This document shows positions 33,385 through 42,736 of a DNA stretch of 64,000 nucleotides, piece after piece. A program made the translations under genes and the position numbers. The notes under the pieces were generated by a model, which did not search any database, had not been told where the DNA came from, and was given only the letters and a program-made list of their open reading frames with translations. The DNA comes from an uncultured Bacteroides sp. (GTDB taxonomy: Bacteria; Bacteroidota; Bacteroidia; Bacteroidales; Bacteroidaceae): NCBI RefSeq assembly GCF_959029255.1, contig NZ_CAUFUE010000001.1, positions 1 to 64,000 on the forward strand, given 5' to 3'. Each line of letters opens with the position of its first letter. Within the stretch, counting starts at the first letter, position 1.

Positions 33385-33852
33385 TCATTTAAGCTTGTCA
33401 AGAAGTAATAAAAGAGCATTTTGAATAGCTTTTTGCGCATTTCCTGCTCTTCCGCAGTCTCCTTCCTGCTTCATGGTGACAATTTCACTTTTATAGGCAG
33501 CAGCTATCCAAATGGTGCCTACCGGCTTTCCGGGAGTTCCTCCTCCGGGACCCGCAATCCCCGATGTAGCTACCGCGCAATCTGTTTTTAGCGTTTTCAT
33601 CGCACCTTTTGCCATTTCCGTTACGGTTTCACGGCTTACGGCTCCGTGTTTTTCCAAAGTGTCGGCAGAAACATGAAGCAGAGACATCTTCACTTCGTTG
33701 GAATATGCCACAATGCCACCGTTGAAATATTCCGAACTGCCCGGAACGGATGTTATCAAAGCCGCAATCCCTCCACCTGTGCAACTTTCTGCGGTGGAAA
33801 GGGACAAATTCTTTGTTTTCAGCAATATTCCTATTTCCTCTTCAGGTTTCAT
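33385..33852 (-). CDS. pncC: nicotinamide-nucleotide amidohydrolase PncC (CinA C-terminal domain)
   Basis: 155 aa, the stand-alone CinA C-terminal domain. STAESCTGGGIAALIT, SSEYFNGGIVAYSNEVK and the stretch ATSGIAGPGGGTPGKPVGT are family signatures. The enzyme deamidates nicotinamide mononucleotide to nicotinate mononucleotide in pyridine nucleotide recycling. It is 190 nt downstream of tsaD, separated by the 11-bp-phased repeat array, so co-transcription is uncertain. Confidence 0.92.
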   Translation of the reverse strand: MKPEEEIGILLKTKNLSLSTAESCTGGGIAALITSVPGSSEYFNGGIVAYSNEVKMSLLHVSADTLEKHGAVSRETVTEMAKGAMKTLKTDCAVATSGIAGPGGGTPGKPVGTIWIAAAYKSEIVTMKQEGDCGRAGNAQKAIQNALLLLLDKLK

Positions 33853-33936
33853 ACCTTATTATATTATATAGTTATATCTATACTTACATTAAATGTTCTT
33901 TTTCTCCGGCTTCTAATGACCTGCGCTATACCAAAA

Positions 33937-34029
33937 CCGTGTTTGCTCCGTGTCTATAGAATTGGACTTGGTACGGACCGGGTACGGCTCAGGTATGGAG
34001 TGAGTGCAGCGCAGGCATGACATTGGTCA
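33937..34029. repeat. 11-bp-phased GGTAC-type repeat array between tsaD and pncC
   Basis: Motif starts fall exactly every 11 bp: CCGTG at 33937 and 33948, then GGTAC at 33970 and 33981, GGTAT at 33992, AGTGC at 34003, GGCAT at 34014 and GGTCA at 34025. The same GGTAC motif and 11-bp period appear upstream of gyrA (7532-7619). A further 8-bp inverted pair, CCTGCGCT near 33920 and AGCGCAGG near 34008, brackets the array. It is not coding, because the period is not a multiple of three and no frame is open. Confidence 0.6.
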
Positions 34030-34042
34030 ATTCTTCCGTTCT

Positions 34043-35062
34043 TTATAAAGTAACGCGCGAATAAGCAGGCGCTTCCATCGGACAGAATTCTTTATCCAGA
34101 TACTTGAAGTATCCTGTAATGGCAATCATGGCAGCATTATCGGTTGTATAGCTGAATTTAGGAATAAAGATATTCCAGCCATATTTCTCGGCATGTTCGC
34201 GGAATGCATTGCGCAAACCATTGTTGGCGGAAACACCACCGGCAACCGCTATCTCATTGATTTTATATTGCTTAGCGGCTTTACGCAGCTTATCCATCAG
34301 GATATCTACAATCGTAGCCTCCAATGAAGCTGCCAAATCCACTTTATGATGCTCGATGAAATCAGGATCATCCTTCATCCAGTCACGCAGGGAATAGAGA
34401 AAAGAAGTTTTCAATCCGCTGAAGCTGTAATCCAACCCCGGAATATGCGGCTTGCTGAATGTAAATGCTTTCGGATTTCCTTGGCGTGCCAGTTTGTCTA
34501 TAATCGGACCGCCCGGATATCCCAACCCCATTACTTTGGAGCATTTATCAATGGCTTCACCTGCGGCATCATCAATTGTCTGTCCTAAAATCTCCATATC
34601 ATTATAGGCCTTGACCAGGATAATCTGCGAATTTCCACCGGAAACCAGCAAACAAAGGAATGGAAAACTAGGCTGTTTGTTTTCTTCACCTTCTACTTTA
34701 ATAAAATGGGCTAATACATGCCCTGTCAGGTGATTAACATCTACCATTTGGATGCCCAAAGAACGTGCGAATCCTTTAGCAAAGGATACTCCTACCAATA
34801 AGGAGCCCATCAAACCGGGACCACGTGTAAAGGCCACTGCGCTTAGTTCTTCTTTTGTCACTCCGGCACGTTTCAATGCCTCGTGTACTACCGGAACAAT
34901 ATTTTGTTGATGCGCACGGGAAGCCAGTTCAGGCACTACCCCGCCATAGGCTTCATGAACAGCCTGGCTGGCCACTACATTCGAAAGCAGATAACCGTCT
35001 TTGATGACTGCCGCTGAAGTGTCATCACAGGAGGATTCAATTCCTAAGATTATTGTACTCAT
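34043..35062 (-). CDS. tsaD: tRNA N6-adenosine threonylcarbamoyltransferase TsaD
   Basis: 339 aa. ASKHA-fold enzyme that installs t6A at position 37 of ANN-decoding tRNAs with TsaB and TsaE. The start ILGIESSCDDTSAAV, the metal-binding HLTGHVLAH (about 112-120), and SGGNSQIIL are all present, along with a late AVAGGVSANNGLR. Length is normal. It is divergent from tamB; a TACTTTTG box at 35088-35095 lies 26 nt upstream. Confidence 0.97.
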   Translation of the reverse strand: MSTIILGIESSCDDTSAAVIKDGYLLSNVVASQAVHEAYGGVVPELASRAHQQNIVPVVHEALKRAGVTKEELSAVAFTRGPGLMGSLLVGVSFAKGFARSLGIQMVDVNHLTGHVLAHFIKVEGEENKQPSFPFLCLLVSGGNSQIILVKAYNDMEILGQTIDDAAGEAIDKCSKVMGLGYPGGPIIDKLARQGNPKAFTFSKPHIPGLDYSFSGLKTSFLYSLRDWMKDDPDFIEHHKVDLAASLEATIVDILMDKLRKAAKQYKINEIAVAGGVSANNGLRNAFREHAEKYGWNIFIPKFSYTTDNAAMIAITGYFKYLDKEFCPMEAPAYSRVTL

Positions 35063-35087
35063 AGTGTTTATTTACGTTTAAACGCTG

Positions 35088-35095
35088 CAAAAGTA
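35088..35095 (-). promoter_or_regulatory. candidate -7 box of tsaD
   Basis: TACTTTTG on the minus strand matches TAnnTTTG and lies 26 nt from the start codon. No matching -33 box is seen. Confidence 0.4.
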
Positions 35096-35129
35096 GTGAT
35101 AAAAGTAGTATCGATAACGTATTATTTCA

Positions 35130-35137
35130 TATTTTTG
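35130..35137 (+). promoter_or_regulatory. candidate -7 box of tamB
   Basis: TATTTTTG on the plus strand matches TAnnTTTG. Transcription would begin near 35144, which leaves room for a tamB start at about 35162-35171 but would give a leader of about 85 nt if the TTG at 35231 is used. Confidence 0.4.
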
Positions 35138-35230
35138 TTGGCTAAATAAAATTAATCGCCTATCAGAACGCTGAAAAAGACAGTACGCTGGGTTCTCGGT
35201 ATAGTCTTAGGACTATATATCGGGACTATT

Positions 35231-38200
35231 TTGTTGTTGAACATTCCATACGTTCAACGGCAGATGTCTGTACTCGTTGCCAAAGAATTGAGCTCTGTAT
35301 TGGGCAGTAAACTCAGCATCGGAAGAATAAATATAGGCTTGTTGAACCGCATCATCATTGATGATTTACTATTGGACGACCAATCCGGTAAAGAATTGTT
35401 GAAGGTATCCCGCCTATCTGCAAAATTTGATATTATTCCCCTGTTCAACGGGAAAATATCCATCAGCAATGTGCAGTTGTTCAGTTTTAATGCCAATCTG
35501 GAGAAACAAACTCCTGACGCTAAATCCAATTTCCAGTTTGTGCTCGATGCTTTCGCCTCCAAGGATTCCGTCAAGAAAAAGAGTAACCTGGATTTACGTA
35601 TCAACTCCCTGTTGATACGCCGTGGAAGGGTATCATACGATATACGGTCGGAACAGGAAACCCCGGGCAAGTTCAATCCGAAACACATCCGTTTATCCAA
35701 TATTCTTGCTAATATTTCCTTGAAAGCCCTGCAAAGTGATTCCATCAATGCCGCTATCAAGCGTATGAGTGTTGAAGAGGAGCATTCCGGTTTTGAATTG
35801 AAAAAGTTAAGTCTCAAGGTGGTTGCCAATGACCGGAAAATGCGGATTGAAAACTTTGCTATCGACCTGCCCAACACTTCCCTGGAAGCGGATACTATCC
35901 GCATGGAATACGATAGCCTGGGTGCTTTCGGTAATTTTGCCAAGGACGTTCGCTTTTCGTTCCATATACTTCCCTCCGAAGTTGTTTTGCAAGATTTGTC
36001 AGCCTTTGTTCCTGCTTTCAAGCCGTTTAAAGAGAAAATAAAGTTGGAGGTGGAAACGGGTGGAACCATCAACCAGTTGAATTGCCCGCAGTTATTGATA
36101 TCTGCCGGAAAACACTTTCTGCTAAGGGGGGATGTGTCTCTGCAAGATCTTTCTCATCCGCAAGACGCCTTTATTTACGGTAATTTGTCCAATTTTTATG
36201 CCGATCAGGAAGGTATTGCCTTTTTTGTACGCAATTTAAGTAACGATTATAAAGGAGTTCCTCCGGCATTACAACATTTGGGGACAGTCGCTTTCCGTGG
36301 TGAAATATCCGGTTACTTCACCGATCTCGTCACCTATGGTGAGGTACGTACCGATATTGGCTCTTTAAAGACCGATATAAAACTAAGTTCCGACAAGGAG
36401 AAAGGTTATTTCTCCTACTCCGGTGCCATAAAGACCACAGAATTTGAATTAGGCAAGTTGCTGGGCAATGATAAATTTGGAAAAGTCACCTTTAATATGG
36501 ATGTCAAGGGCAATCATTATGAGAAAAGATACCCAACCATCTTAATGAAAGGATTGCTTGAATCCATCGATTATAGTGATTATACTTACGAGAACATCAC
36601 TTTGGATGGGGAGTACAAACAGGGGGGATTTAATGGGAAAATAGCGTTGGATGACGAAAATGTTTCGTTGGAAATGAATGGCGCCATTAATATTGCCACT
36701 CAGGTACCCACCTTTAATTTCCGTGCCAGCCTGGAGCATTTCCGCCCGCACAACCTCCATTTATCACCTAAATATGAGGATACGGAAATATCGGTTAAGG
36801 TAACCGCTGATTTCACGGGAGGCTCTATTGACGACATGAACGGTGAAATCAATATAGACAGTTTGCAATTCACTGCACCGGATAAGAACTATTTCATGGA
36901 CAATCTGCAAATTGCGGCCATTCAGAAGGACAAACAACATAAGTTGCTGACCATCAATTCCGGCTTTCTGAAAGGTAGTATTGAAGGAGATTATTCCTAT
37001 CAAACACTTCCCGGCAGTGTGCTCAATATCATGCGCCGTTATATTCCGGCTTTGATATTGCCGGACAAGAAACCCCAGGAAACAGAAAACAACTTCCACT
37101 TCGACTTGCATATTTTCGACACGGAACTACTGTCCACCGTCTTTCAAATCCCTGTAAAAGTATATACCCATTCTACTTTAAAAGGTTATTTCAATGACAA
37201 GGCGCAACGGTTACGGGTGGAAGGCTATTTTCCTCGTCTGAGTTATGGAGAGAAATTCATTGAATCGGGCATGCTTCTATGTGAAAATCCCGGTGAACAG
37301 TTCCAGGCACGGGTTCGTTTCACCAATCGCAAGGTGAATGGGGCTGTAAATGTGGCACTGGAGGCACAAGCCAAGGACGACCATATCCAGACTGTATTGA
37401 ATTGGGGTAACAGCAGTTCTGTAACCTATAGCGGAAAATTAGCCGCTGTTACACAGTTTATCCGTGCTAGGGAGGATGGCACTGATACTAATAAGCGTTC
37501 CTCCCGTAAAAATCAAAAAGAGAAATCGGCTTTAAAAACCGTAGTTGATGTGCAGCCTACCCATGTTATTCTCAATGATACGCTTTGGCAGATACATCCT
37601 TCGCAAATAGTAGTAGACTCGGGGAAAATACATATCAACAACTTTTATTTCAGTCACAAGGAACGCCATCTTCGCATCAACGGGATTGTATCCGACCAGC
37701 CTCAAGACACGGTACGTCTAAATTTGCAAGATATTAATATCGGTTACGTGTTTGACATAGCCAATCTTGGCGTAAACTTTAAAGGTGAAGCCACCGGTCC
37801 GGCTTATGCCAGTGGCGTCTTGAAAAAACCGGTGATGAGTACGGACTTGTTCATTCGTAACCTCGGATTGAATGATGGCCTGCTTGGCGATGCCAATATT
37901 CACGGAGAATGGCATCACGACGTGAAAGGTATCTATCTTGACGCCCATATCCGTGAGAAAGATATCGCCAAGAGTCATGTGTACGGTTATGTCTATCCCA
38001 TAAAACCCACTAGTTCGCTCGATTTACAAATAGAAGCGAACAATACGAACCTGAAGTTCATACATCACTATATGCACAGTATCACTCCCGAATTTAGCGG
38101 GCGTGCCACCGGCCATGTACATTTCTATGGTAAATTCAAGGCACTCACCATGGAAGGACGCGTCTTCGGTGATGCATCGTTAAAAGTGGACGTACTCAAC

Positions 38201-39691
38201 ACTACCTTTTCTTTGAAAGATAGTATCATTATTCAGCCGGACGGACTGACATTCCATAACAATCGCATTTTTGACACGCGCGGACATCAAGGCAGAATGA
38301 ACGGCCATCTGCATTACCAGCATTTCAAAAATCTGGAATACCGTTTCCAGTTCGATGTCAACAATATGCTGGTAATGAATACTAAAGAATCTCTCGACTA
38401 TCCATTCTATGGTACCGTCTACGGTACGGGTAATGCTACAATTGCCGGAAACGCAGCCGATGGTGTCAATATTGATGTGGCGATGACTACCAACCGTAAT
38501 ACCAATTTCGTGTATATGAAGGAAGGCGTTGCGTCTGCTGTCAGCAACCAGTTTATCCGGTTTGTGGATAAAACTCCGCGTCGCGCTGTACAGGATTCTA
38601 TCCTTCTCATTTCCGATTTCGAGCAAGCTCAAAAAGAGATAGCAGAGAAAGAAAGCGATACCGATATTCGTCTGAACCTCCTTATCGATGCTACCCCCGA
38701 TGCTACGATGAAAATCATTATGGATCCTATCGCAGGCGATTACATCAGTGGAAAAGGCTCCGGAAATATCCGTACTGAATTCTATAATAAAGGAGATGTC
38801 AAGATGTTCGGCAATTACCGCATCAGTCAGGGAATTTATAAGTTCAGCCTTCAGGAAGTCATTCGCAAGGACTTTACCATCAAAGATGGAAGTTATATCA
38901 ATTTCAATGGTCCTCCTCTTGACGCCACGCTTGATATACGGGCAAGTTATCTTGTCAGTTCAGCTTCGTTGAACGATTTAGTGCCCAATGCCGGCAATTA
39001 TGTTGACCAAACCAATATCAAAGTGAATTGTATCATGGATTTGACCGGGCAACTCACTTCTCCGTCCTTAAAACTGAGTATCGAACTACCCAATGAACGT
39101 GACGAAGTGCAGGCGCTGATACGTAACTATATACCTACGGAAGAACAGATGAATATGCAGATACTCTATTTGCTGGGTATCGGTAAATTCTATACTCCCG
39201 AGAATGTAGATGCCACAGGCAATTCCAATATGATGTCGAGCGTATTGTCCTCTACCCTTTCGGGACAATTGAACAATGCGCTTTCGCACATCATCGACAG
39301 TAACAACTGGAACATAGGTACTAACTTCAGTACGGGAGAAAAAGGCTGGACTGATATGGAATTTGAAACGATGCTTTCAGGGCAGTTGCTGAACAACCGA
39401 CTGCTCATCAACGGTAATTTCGGCTATCGTGACAACCCGATTGCTAATACTAATTTTGTGGGAGACTTTCAGGCTGAATGGTTGGTAAACCGTTCCGGAG
39501 ATATCCGCCTGAAAGCCTATAACGAAACGAATGACCGTTATTATACCAAGACCAATCTGACCACCCAAGGCATCGGTATCGTTTTCAAGAAAGACTTCAA
39601 TAAATGGAACGAGTTACTCTTCTGGAACAAATGGAAACTGAAGAGATTGAAGAAACTTCAGGAGAAAAAAGAAGAAAGTATGTCAAAGTAG
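35231..39691 (+). CDS. tamB: translocation and assembly module protein TamB (DUF490)
   Basis: At least 1486 aa. An AsmA-like long beta-groove protein that spans the periplasm and, with TamA or BamA, moves lipids or outer-membrane proteins. The C-terminal TamB/DUF490 domain is clear (about 1080-1460, e.g. GTGNATIAGNAADGVNIDV and the later GPPLDATLDIRASYLV). The first canonical start is TTG 35231, but the open frame continues upstream to 35156 and there encodes LKKTVRWVLGIVLGLYIGTI, which is obviously the missing N-terminal membrane anchor. The true start is therefore probably a non-ATG codon such as CTG 35171 or ATC 35162. It is divergent from tsaD. Confidence 0.92.
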   Translation: MLLNIPYVQRQMSVLVAKELSSVLGSKLSIGRINIGLLNRIIIDDLLLDDQSGKELLKVSRLSAKFDIIPLFNGKISISNVQLFSFNANLEKQTPDAKSNFQFVLDAFASKDSVKKKSNLDLRINSLLIRRGRVSYDIRSEQETPGKFNPKHIRLSNILANISLKALQSDSINAAIKRMSVEEEHSGFELKKLSLKVVANDRKMRIENFAIDLPNTSLEADTIRMEYDSLGAFGNFAKDVRFSFHILPSEVVLQDLSAFVPAFKPFKEKIKLEVETGGTINQLNCPQLLISAGKHFLLRGDVSLQDLSHPQDAFIYGNLSNFYADQEGIAFFVRNLSNDYKGVPPALQHLGTVAFRGEISGYFTDLVTYGEVRTDIGSLKTDIKLSSDKEKGYFSYSGAIKTTEFELGKLLGNDKFGKVTFNMDVKGNHYEKRYPTILMKGLLESIDYSDYTYENITLDGEYKQGGFNGKIALDDENVSLEMNGAINIATQVPTFNFRASLEHFRPHNLHLSPKYEDTEISVKVTADFTGGSIDDMNGEINIDSLQFTAPDKNYFMDNLQIAAIQKDKQHKLLTINSGFLKGSIEGDYSYQTLPGSVLNIMRRYIPALILPDKKPQETENNFHFDLHIFDTELLSTVFQIPVKVYTHSTLKGYFNDKAQRLRVEGYFPRLSYGEKFIESGMLLCENPGEQFQARVRFTNRKVNGAVNVALEAQAKDDHIQTVLNWGNSSSVTYSGKLAAVTQFIRAREDGTDTNKRSSRKNQKEKSALKTVVDVQPTHVILNDTLWQIHPSQIVVDSGKIHINNFYFSHKERHLRINGIVSDQPQDTVRLNLQDINIGYVFDIANLGVNFKGEATGPAYASGVLKKPVMSTDLFIRNLGLNDGLLGDANIHGEWHHDVKGIYLDAHIREKDIAKSHVYGYVYPIKPTSSLDLQIEANNTNLKFIHHYMHSITPEFSGRATGHVHFYGKFKALTMEGRVFGDASLKVDVLNTTFSLKDSIIIQPDGLTFHNNRIFDTRGHQGRMNGHLHYQHFKNLEYRFQFDVNNMLVMNTKESLDYPFYGTVYGTGNATIAGNAADGVNIDVAMTTNRNTNFVYMKEGVASAVSNQFIRFVDKTPRRAVQDSILLISDFEQAQKEIAEKESDTDIRLNLLIDATPDATMKIIMDPIAGDYISGKGSGNIRTEFYNKGDVKMFGNYRISQGIYKFSLQEVIRKDFTIKDGSYINFNGPPLDATLDIRASYLVSSASLNDLVPNAGNYVDQTNIKVNCIMDLTGQLTSPSLKLSIELPNERDEVQALIRNYIPTEEQMNMQILYLLGIGKFYTPENVDATGNSNMMSSVLSSTLSGQLNNALSHIIDSNNWNIGTNFSTGEKGWTDMEFETMLSGQLLNNRLLINGNFGYRDNPIANTNFVGDFQAEWLVNRSGDIRLKAYNETNDRYYTKTNLTTQGIGIVFKKDFNKWNELLFWNKWKLKRLKKLQEKKEESMSK

Positions 39692-39733
39692 AAATATCCC
39701 CTTTGACATACTTTTACCGGTTTTGATACACTT

Positions 39734-40642
39734 TTATTCCTTCGGAGGCTGATTTTTGGTATATAAACCATCTATAATACCATCAGCCAACCCGATTACC
39801 GGTACATGTATATATTCTGCTTTCACAACTTCCGCTATGGTAAGAAATATCTCGGCAGCAGGTACAATCACATCTGCACGGTCAGCTTTCAAATTAAATT
39901 CTTCCATACGCTGCTCCGCAGTGAGTGGTTTCAGTTCATTGTATAAAGTCTGCAAGGAAACGACAGGCATTCTTAAATTCTTTTTATCCTTCTTGTCGGC
40001 GAGCCGGTAGAGTTTATTGATATTGCCTCCTGAACCAATGATATTAATACCTTGGAAATCTGTCGTCAAGCGCATCAACTCATCCTTCATCTGCTGCCAT
40101 GTTTCCTCTTTCACGGCATTGCTGAGCATACGCACTGTGCCGATATTATATGAAAGAGATTGCACCAGTTCACCATTAGTCAGAAAATTTATTTCCGTAC
40201 TTCCACCGCCCACATCTACATAAATGTAGTTGCCAGTACGGTCTTCCAGGCATTCTATATGATTATTGTATATCATCCTCGCCTCTTCCTCACCATTGAT
40301 AACTTCGATACCGATACCTGTATCTTTCAAAATCTTCTTAATGATACCCTTTCCATTTTTGGCATCGCGCATGGCAGAAGTAGCACAAGCCCGGTAATCT
40401 GTCACCTCATAAATTTTCATCAGTTGACGGAATGCTTTCATCAACCTTCGAAGTTTAACCACCTTCACCTCTGAAACTTCCCCCAATGCAAACACATCAA
40501 ATCCTAGTCTCAACGGTACTCGTAGCAGCATTACTTTAGCCAACCGTTTATTGACAGATTCTTCATCTTCTTTTACCTGCTTAATCATTAGCCTTACTGC
40601 ATTAGAGCCAATATCTATAGCAGCATAACATCTATTTTCCAC
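39734..40642 (-). CDS. ppx: Ppx/GppA family phosphatase (exopolyphosphatase)
   Basis: 302 aa, ASKHA fold. AAIDIGSNAVRLMI (about 6-19) is the phosphate-binding loop 1, and YVDVGGGSTEINF (about 138-150) the second. It is the short form without the C-terminal HD region of E. coli Ppx. Only 8 nt separates it from ppk1, so the two enzymes that build and degrade polyphosphate are likely one transcript. A pppGpp phosphatase role is possible too. Confidence 0.9.
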   Translation of the reverse strand: MENRCYAAIDIGSNAVRLMIKQVKEDEESVNKRLAKVMLLRVPLRLGFDVFALGEVSEVKVVKLRRLMKAFRQLMKIYEVTDYRACATSAMRDAKNGKGIIKKILKDTGIGIEVINGEEEARMIYNNHIECLEDRTGNYIYVDVGGGSTEINFLTNGELVQSLSYNIGTVRMLSNAVKEETWQQMKDELMRLTTDFQGINIIGSGGNINKLYRLADKKDKKNLRMPVVSLQTLYNELKPLTAEQRMEEFNLKADRADVIVPAAEIFLTIAEVVKAEYIHVPVIGLADGIIDGLYTKNQPPKE

Positions 40643-40650
40643 TTTATACT

Positions 40651-42705
40651 TTATAATTTATATCTTTTATACAATTCTTCCTGCGAACGGAAAGCCACAT
40701 CACTCTCTGTTGTCCAAGGGCGGTTCTCGCCGGTTCCGTCCACAATACTTCCCTGACAATTATCACGAAGCCCGAAATCTATTACCTGCCATAAATCTGC
40801 TTTTATCTGAGGATTATATACAGGAGTAATTACTTCCACCCGGTTGTCAAGATTACGCGGCATCCAGTCCGCCGAACCGATGAACGTTTTATTCTCACCG
40901 TTCGCGGCAAAAATGAAGATGCGTGAATGCTCCAGATACCGGTCTATTATTCCATTGATATGGATAGTATCGCTCACTCCGGGAATACCCGTCTTCAGGG
41001 AACAGTTACCCCGTACCAGCATATCGACAGGCACACCATTGGCAGACGCTTCATAAATTTTTCTCACTATATCAACATCTGTGATATGATTTATCTTGAC
41101 CCGGATATAAGCTGTTTTACCGGCCAATTTATTTTTAATTTCATCATTGATTAATTTGATGAATTTCTGCTTCATTTCATTAGGCGAAACCAATAGCTCC
41201 TTGAAGTGTACCGGTGAATACGGTTTCTCTATGAACGTGAATACCAGATTAACATCATGTACTATATTCCGGGCAGCCGTCATCAGCAGATAGTCTGTAT
41301 ACATCCGGGCATTTCCTTCGTGGAAATTTCCTGTACTGATACATGCTATGTCATTCCCTGTTTTCATGCTGATATGTGTTATTTTGGAATGCACCTTCAG
41401 TCCTTCCACTCCAAAAATCACATGAATTCCCGCATCTTGCATCTTTTTAGACCAACCGATATTGGATGCTTCGTCAAAACGTGCCAGTAGTTCGATAACT
41501 ACCGTCACTTTCTTCCCATTACGTGCGGCGCAAATCAGCGCTTTCACCACTTTGGAATCTTTGGCCAGGCGATACAGGGTGGTTTTTATGCTTTTCACTT
41601 CTTTACTGATGGCAGCCTCCTGCAGCACACGTATATAGTAGTCGAAACTGTGATAAGGCACATGTATGAAACGGTCCTCCTGTTGTATCAGCTTCAGCAA
41701 ACTTTCATTACTATCCAATTCCGGTTTTGTGACAGGCTCCCATACGGGATATTTCAAGTCTTTACGGCCACAGTCCGGGAAAGACATCAAATCTTTATGA
41801 TTATGATAACGCCCACCTCCCAATACTGTATCCAGCTTGTCCAGGTTAAGCTTATTCATCACACGTTTCAGCAAATCTTTCGGCATTTCCGCATCATAAA
41901 TCACCCGCAGGGCATCCCCTTTTTTTCTGCTTTTTACTCCTTTGGAAATCTTTTGCAACATTCCATTCCTCAGGTCATTATCTATCTCCATTTCTGCATC
42001 TTTGGTGAACTTAAATGCATAAGCCTTGAAAGAATTATATTTCAATCCGGAGAAAATCATAGGTAGACAATAACGGATAACGTCATCCAAATACATCAGG
42101 TAACTTCTTCCCCCCTTGTCCGGTAAACGCACGAAACGTCCACATTCAGCCACCGGAAGCGCAATCAATGCATAATCGAAACTCTTTTTGCCCGAAACCT
42201 GCATCTTTATCCCCAGATAGATATTCTCATCCGTTTCATCAGTCAGTTGTCTCACTGCCGAAAACCATATAGCGCTAATAAAACCGCTTAGCTTTTGGCG
42301 ATAGAACAGTCTTACGAATTCCTGCTGTTCTTCGTCCAGTTCATCTTCTTTCAACAAAAAGATGTTTTCTTTACGCAACTGGTCGGTTACCTCGTGAATA
42401 GCATTTTCATACTCCTTGGAGTATTTGTTATTCAGTTTATTAATTTGTTTGATAAGCAGTTGGGCACGTTCCTTTTCCGAACGGAGACCTTTGTCCTCAA
42501 GTTCGGCTATACGACTTAGAGTAGCGATACGTACGCGGAAAAATTCATCCAGATTGTTGGAATAGATACCGAGGAAAGTCAGTCTTTCCAGCAACGGTAC
42601 ATTCGTTTTGGTAGCCTCCTGTAGAATGCGCCGATTAAAGTACATCCAACTTAAATCACGGTCTACGTATGCTTCTGATAAAGTTCTGTTATTGAGCATC
42701 TTCAT
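40651..42705 (-). CDS. ppk1: polyphosphate kinase 1
   Basis: 684 aa, normal PPK1 length. It makes inorganic polyphosphate from ATP. The N domain begins with YVDRDLSWMYFNRRILQEA; the phospholipase-D-like core carries the autophosphorylated His in GLKVHSKITHI (about 430s), and a second catalytic segment is in SRIFIFAANGENKTFIGSADWMPRNL. Basic residues contacting polyphosphate (RFDEASNI onward) are retained. It precedes ppx in the transcript. Confidence 0.96.
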   Translation of the reverse strand: MKMLNNRTLSEAYVDRDLSWMYFNRRILQEATKTNVPLLERLTFLGIYSNNLDEFFRVRIATLSRIAELEDKGLRSEKERAQLLIKQINKLNNKYSKEYENAIHEVTDQLRKENIFLLKEDELDEEQQEFVRLFYRQKLSGFISAIWFSAVRQLTDETDENIYLGIKMQVSGKKSFDYALIALPVAECGRFVRLPDKGGRSYLMYLDDVIRYCLPMIFSGLKYNSFKAYAFKFTKDAEMEIDNDLRNGMLQKISKGVKSRKKGDALRVIYDAEMPKDLLKRVMNKLNLDKLDTVLGGGRYHNHKDLMSFPDCGRKDLKYPVWEPVTKPELDSNESLLKLIQQEDRFIHVPYHSFDYYIRVLQEAAISKEVKSIKTTLYRLAKDSKVVKALICAARNGKKVTVVIELLARFDEASNIGWSKKMQDAGIHVIFGVEGLKVHSKITHISMKTGNDIACISTGNFHEGNARMYTDYLLMTAARNIVHDVNLVFTFIEKPYSPVHFKELLVSPNEMKQKFIKLINDEIKNKLAGKTAYIRVKINHITDVDIVRKIYEASANGVPVDMLVRGNCSLKTGIPGVSDTIHINGIIDRYLEHSRIFIFAANGENKTFIGSADWMPRNLDNRVEVITPVYNPQIKADLWQVIDFGLRDNCQGSIVDGTGENRPWTTESDVAFRSQEELYKRYKL

Positions 42706-42736
42706 TTATTGATTTGCCGGCAAAAGTATGCATTGA

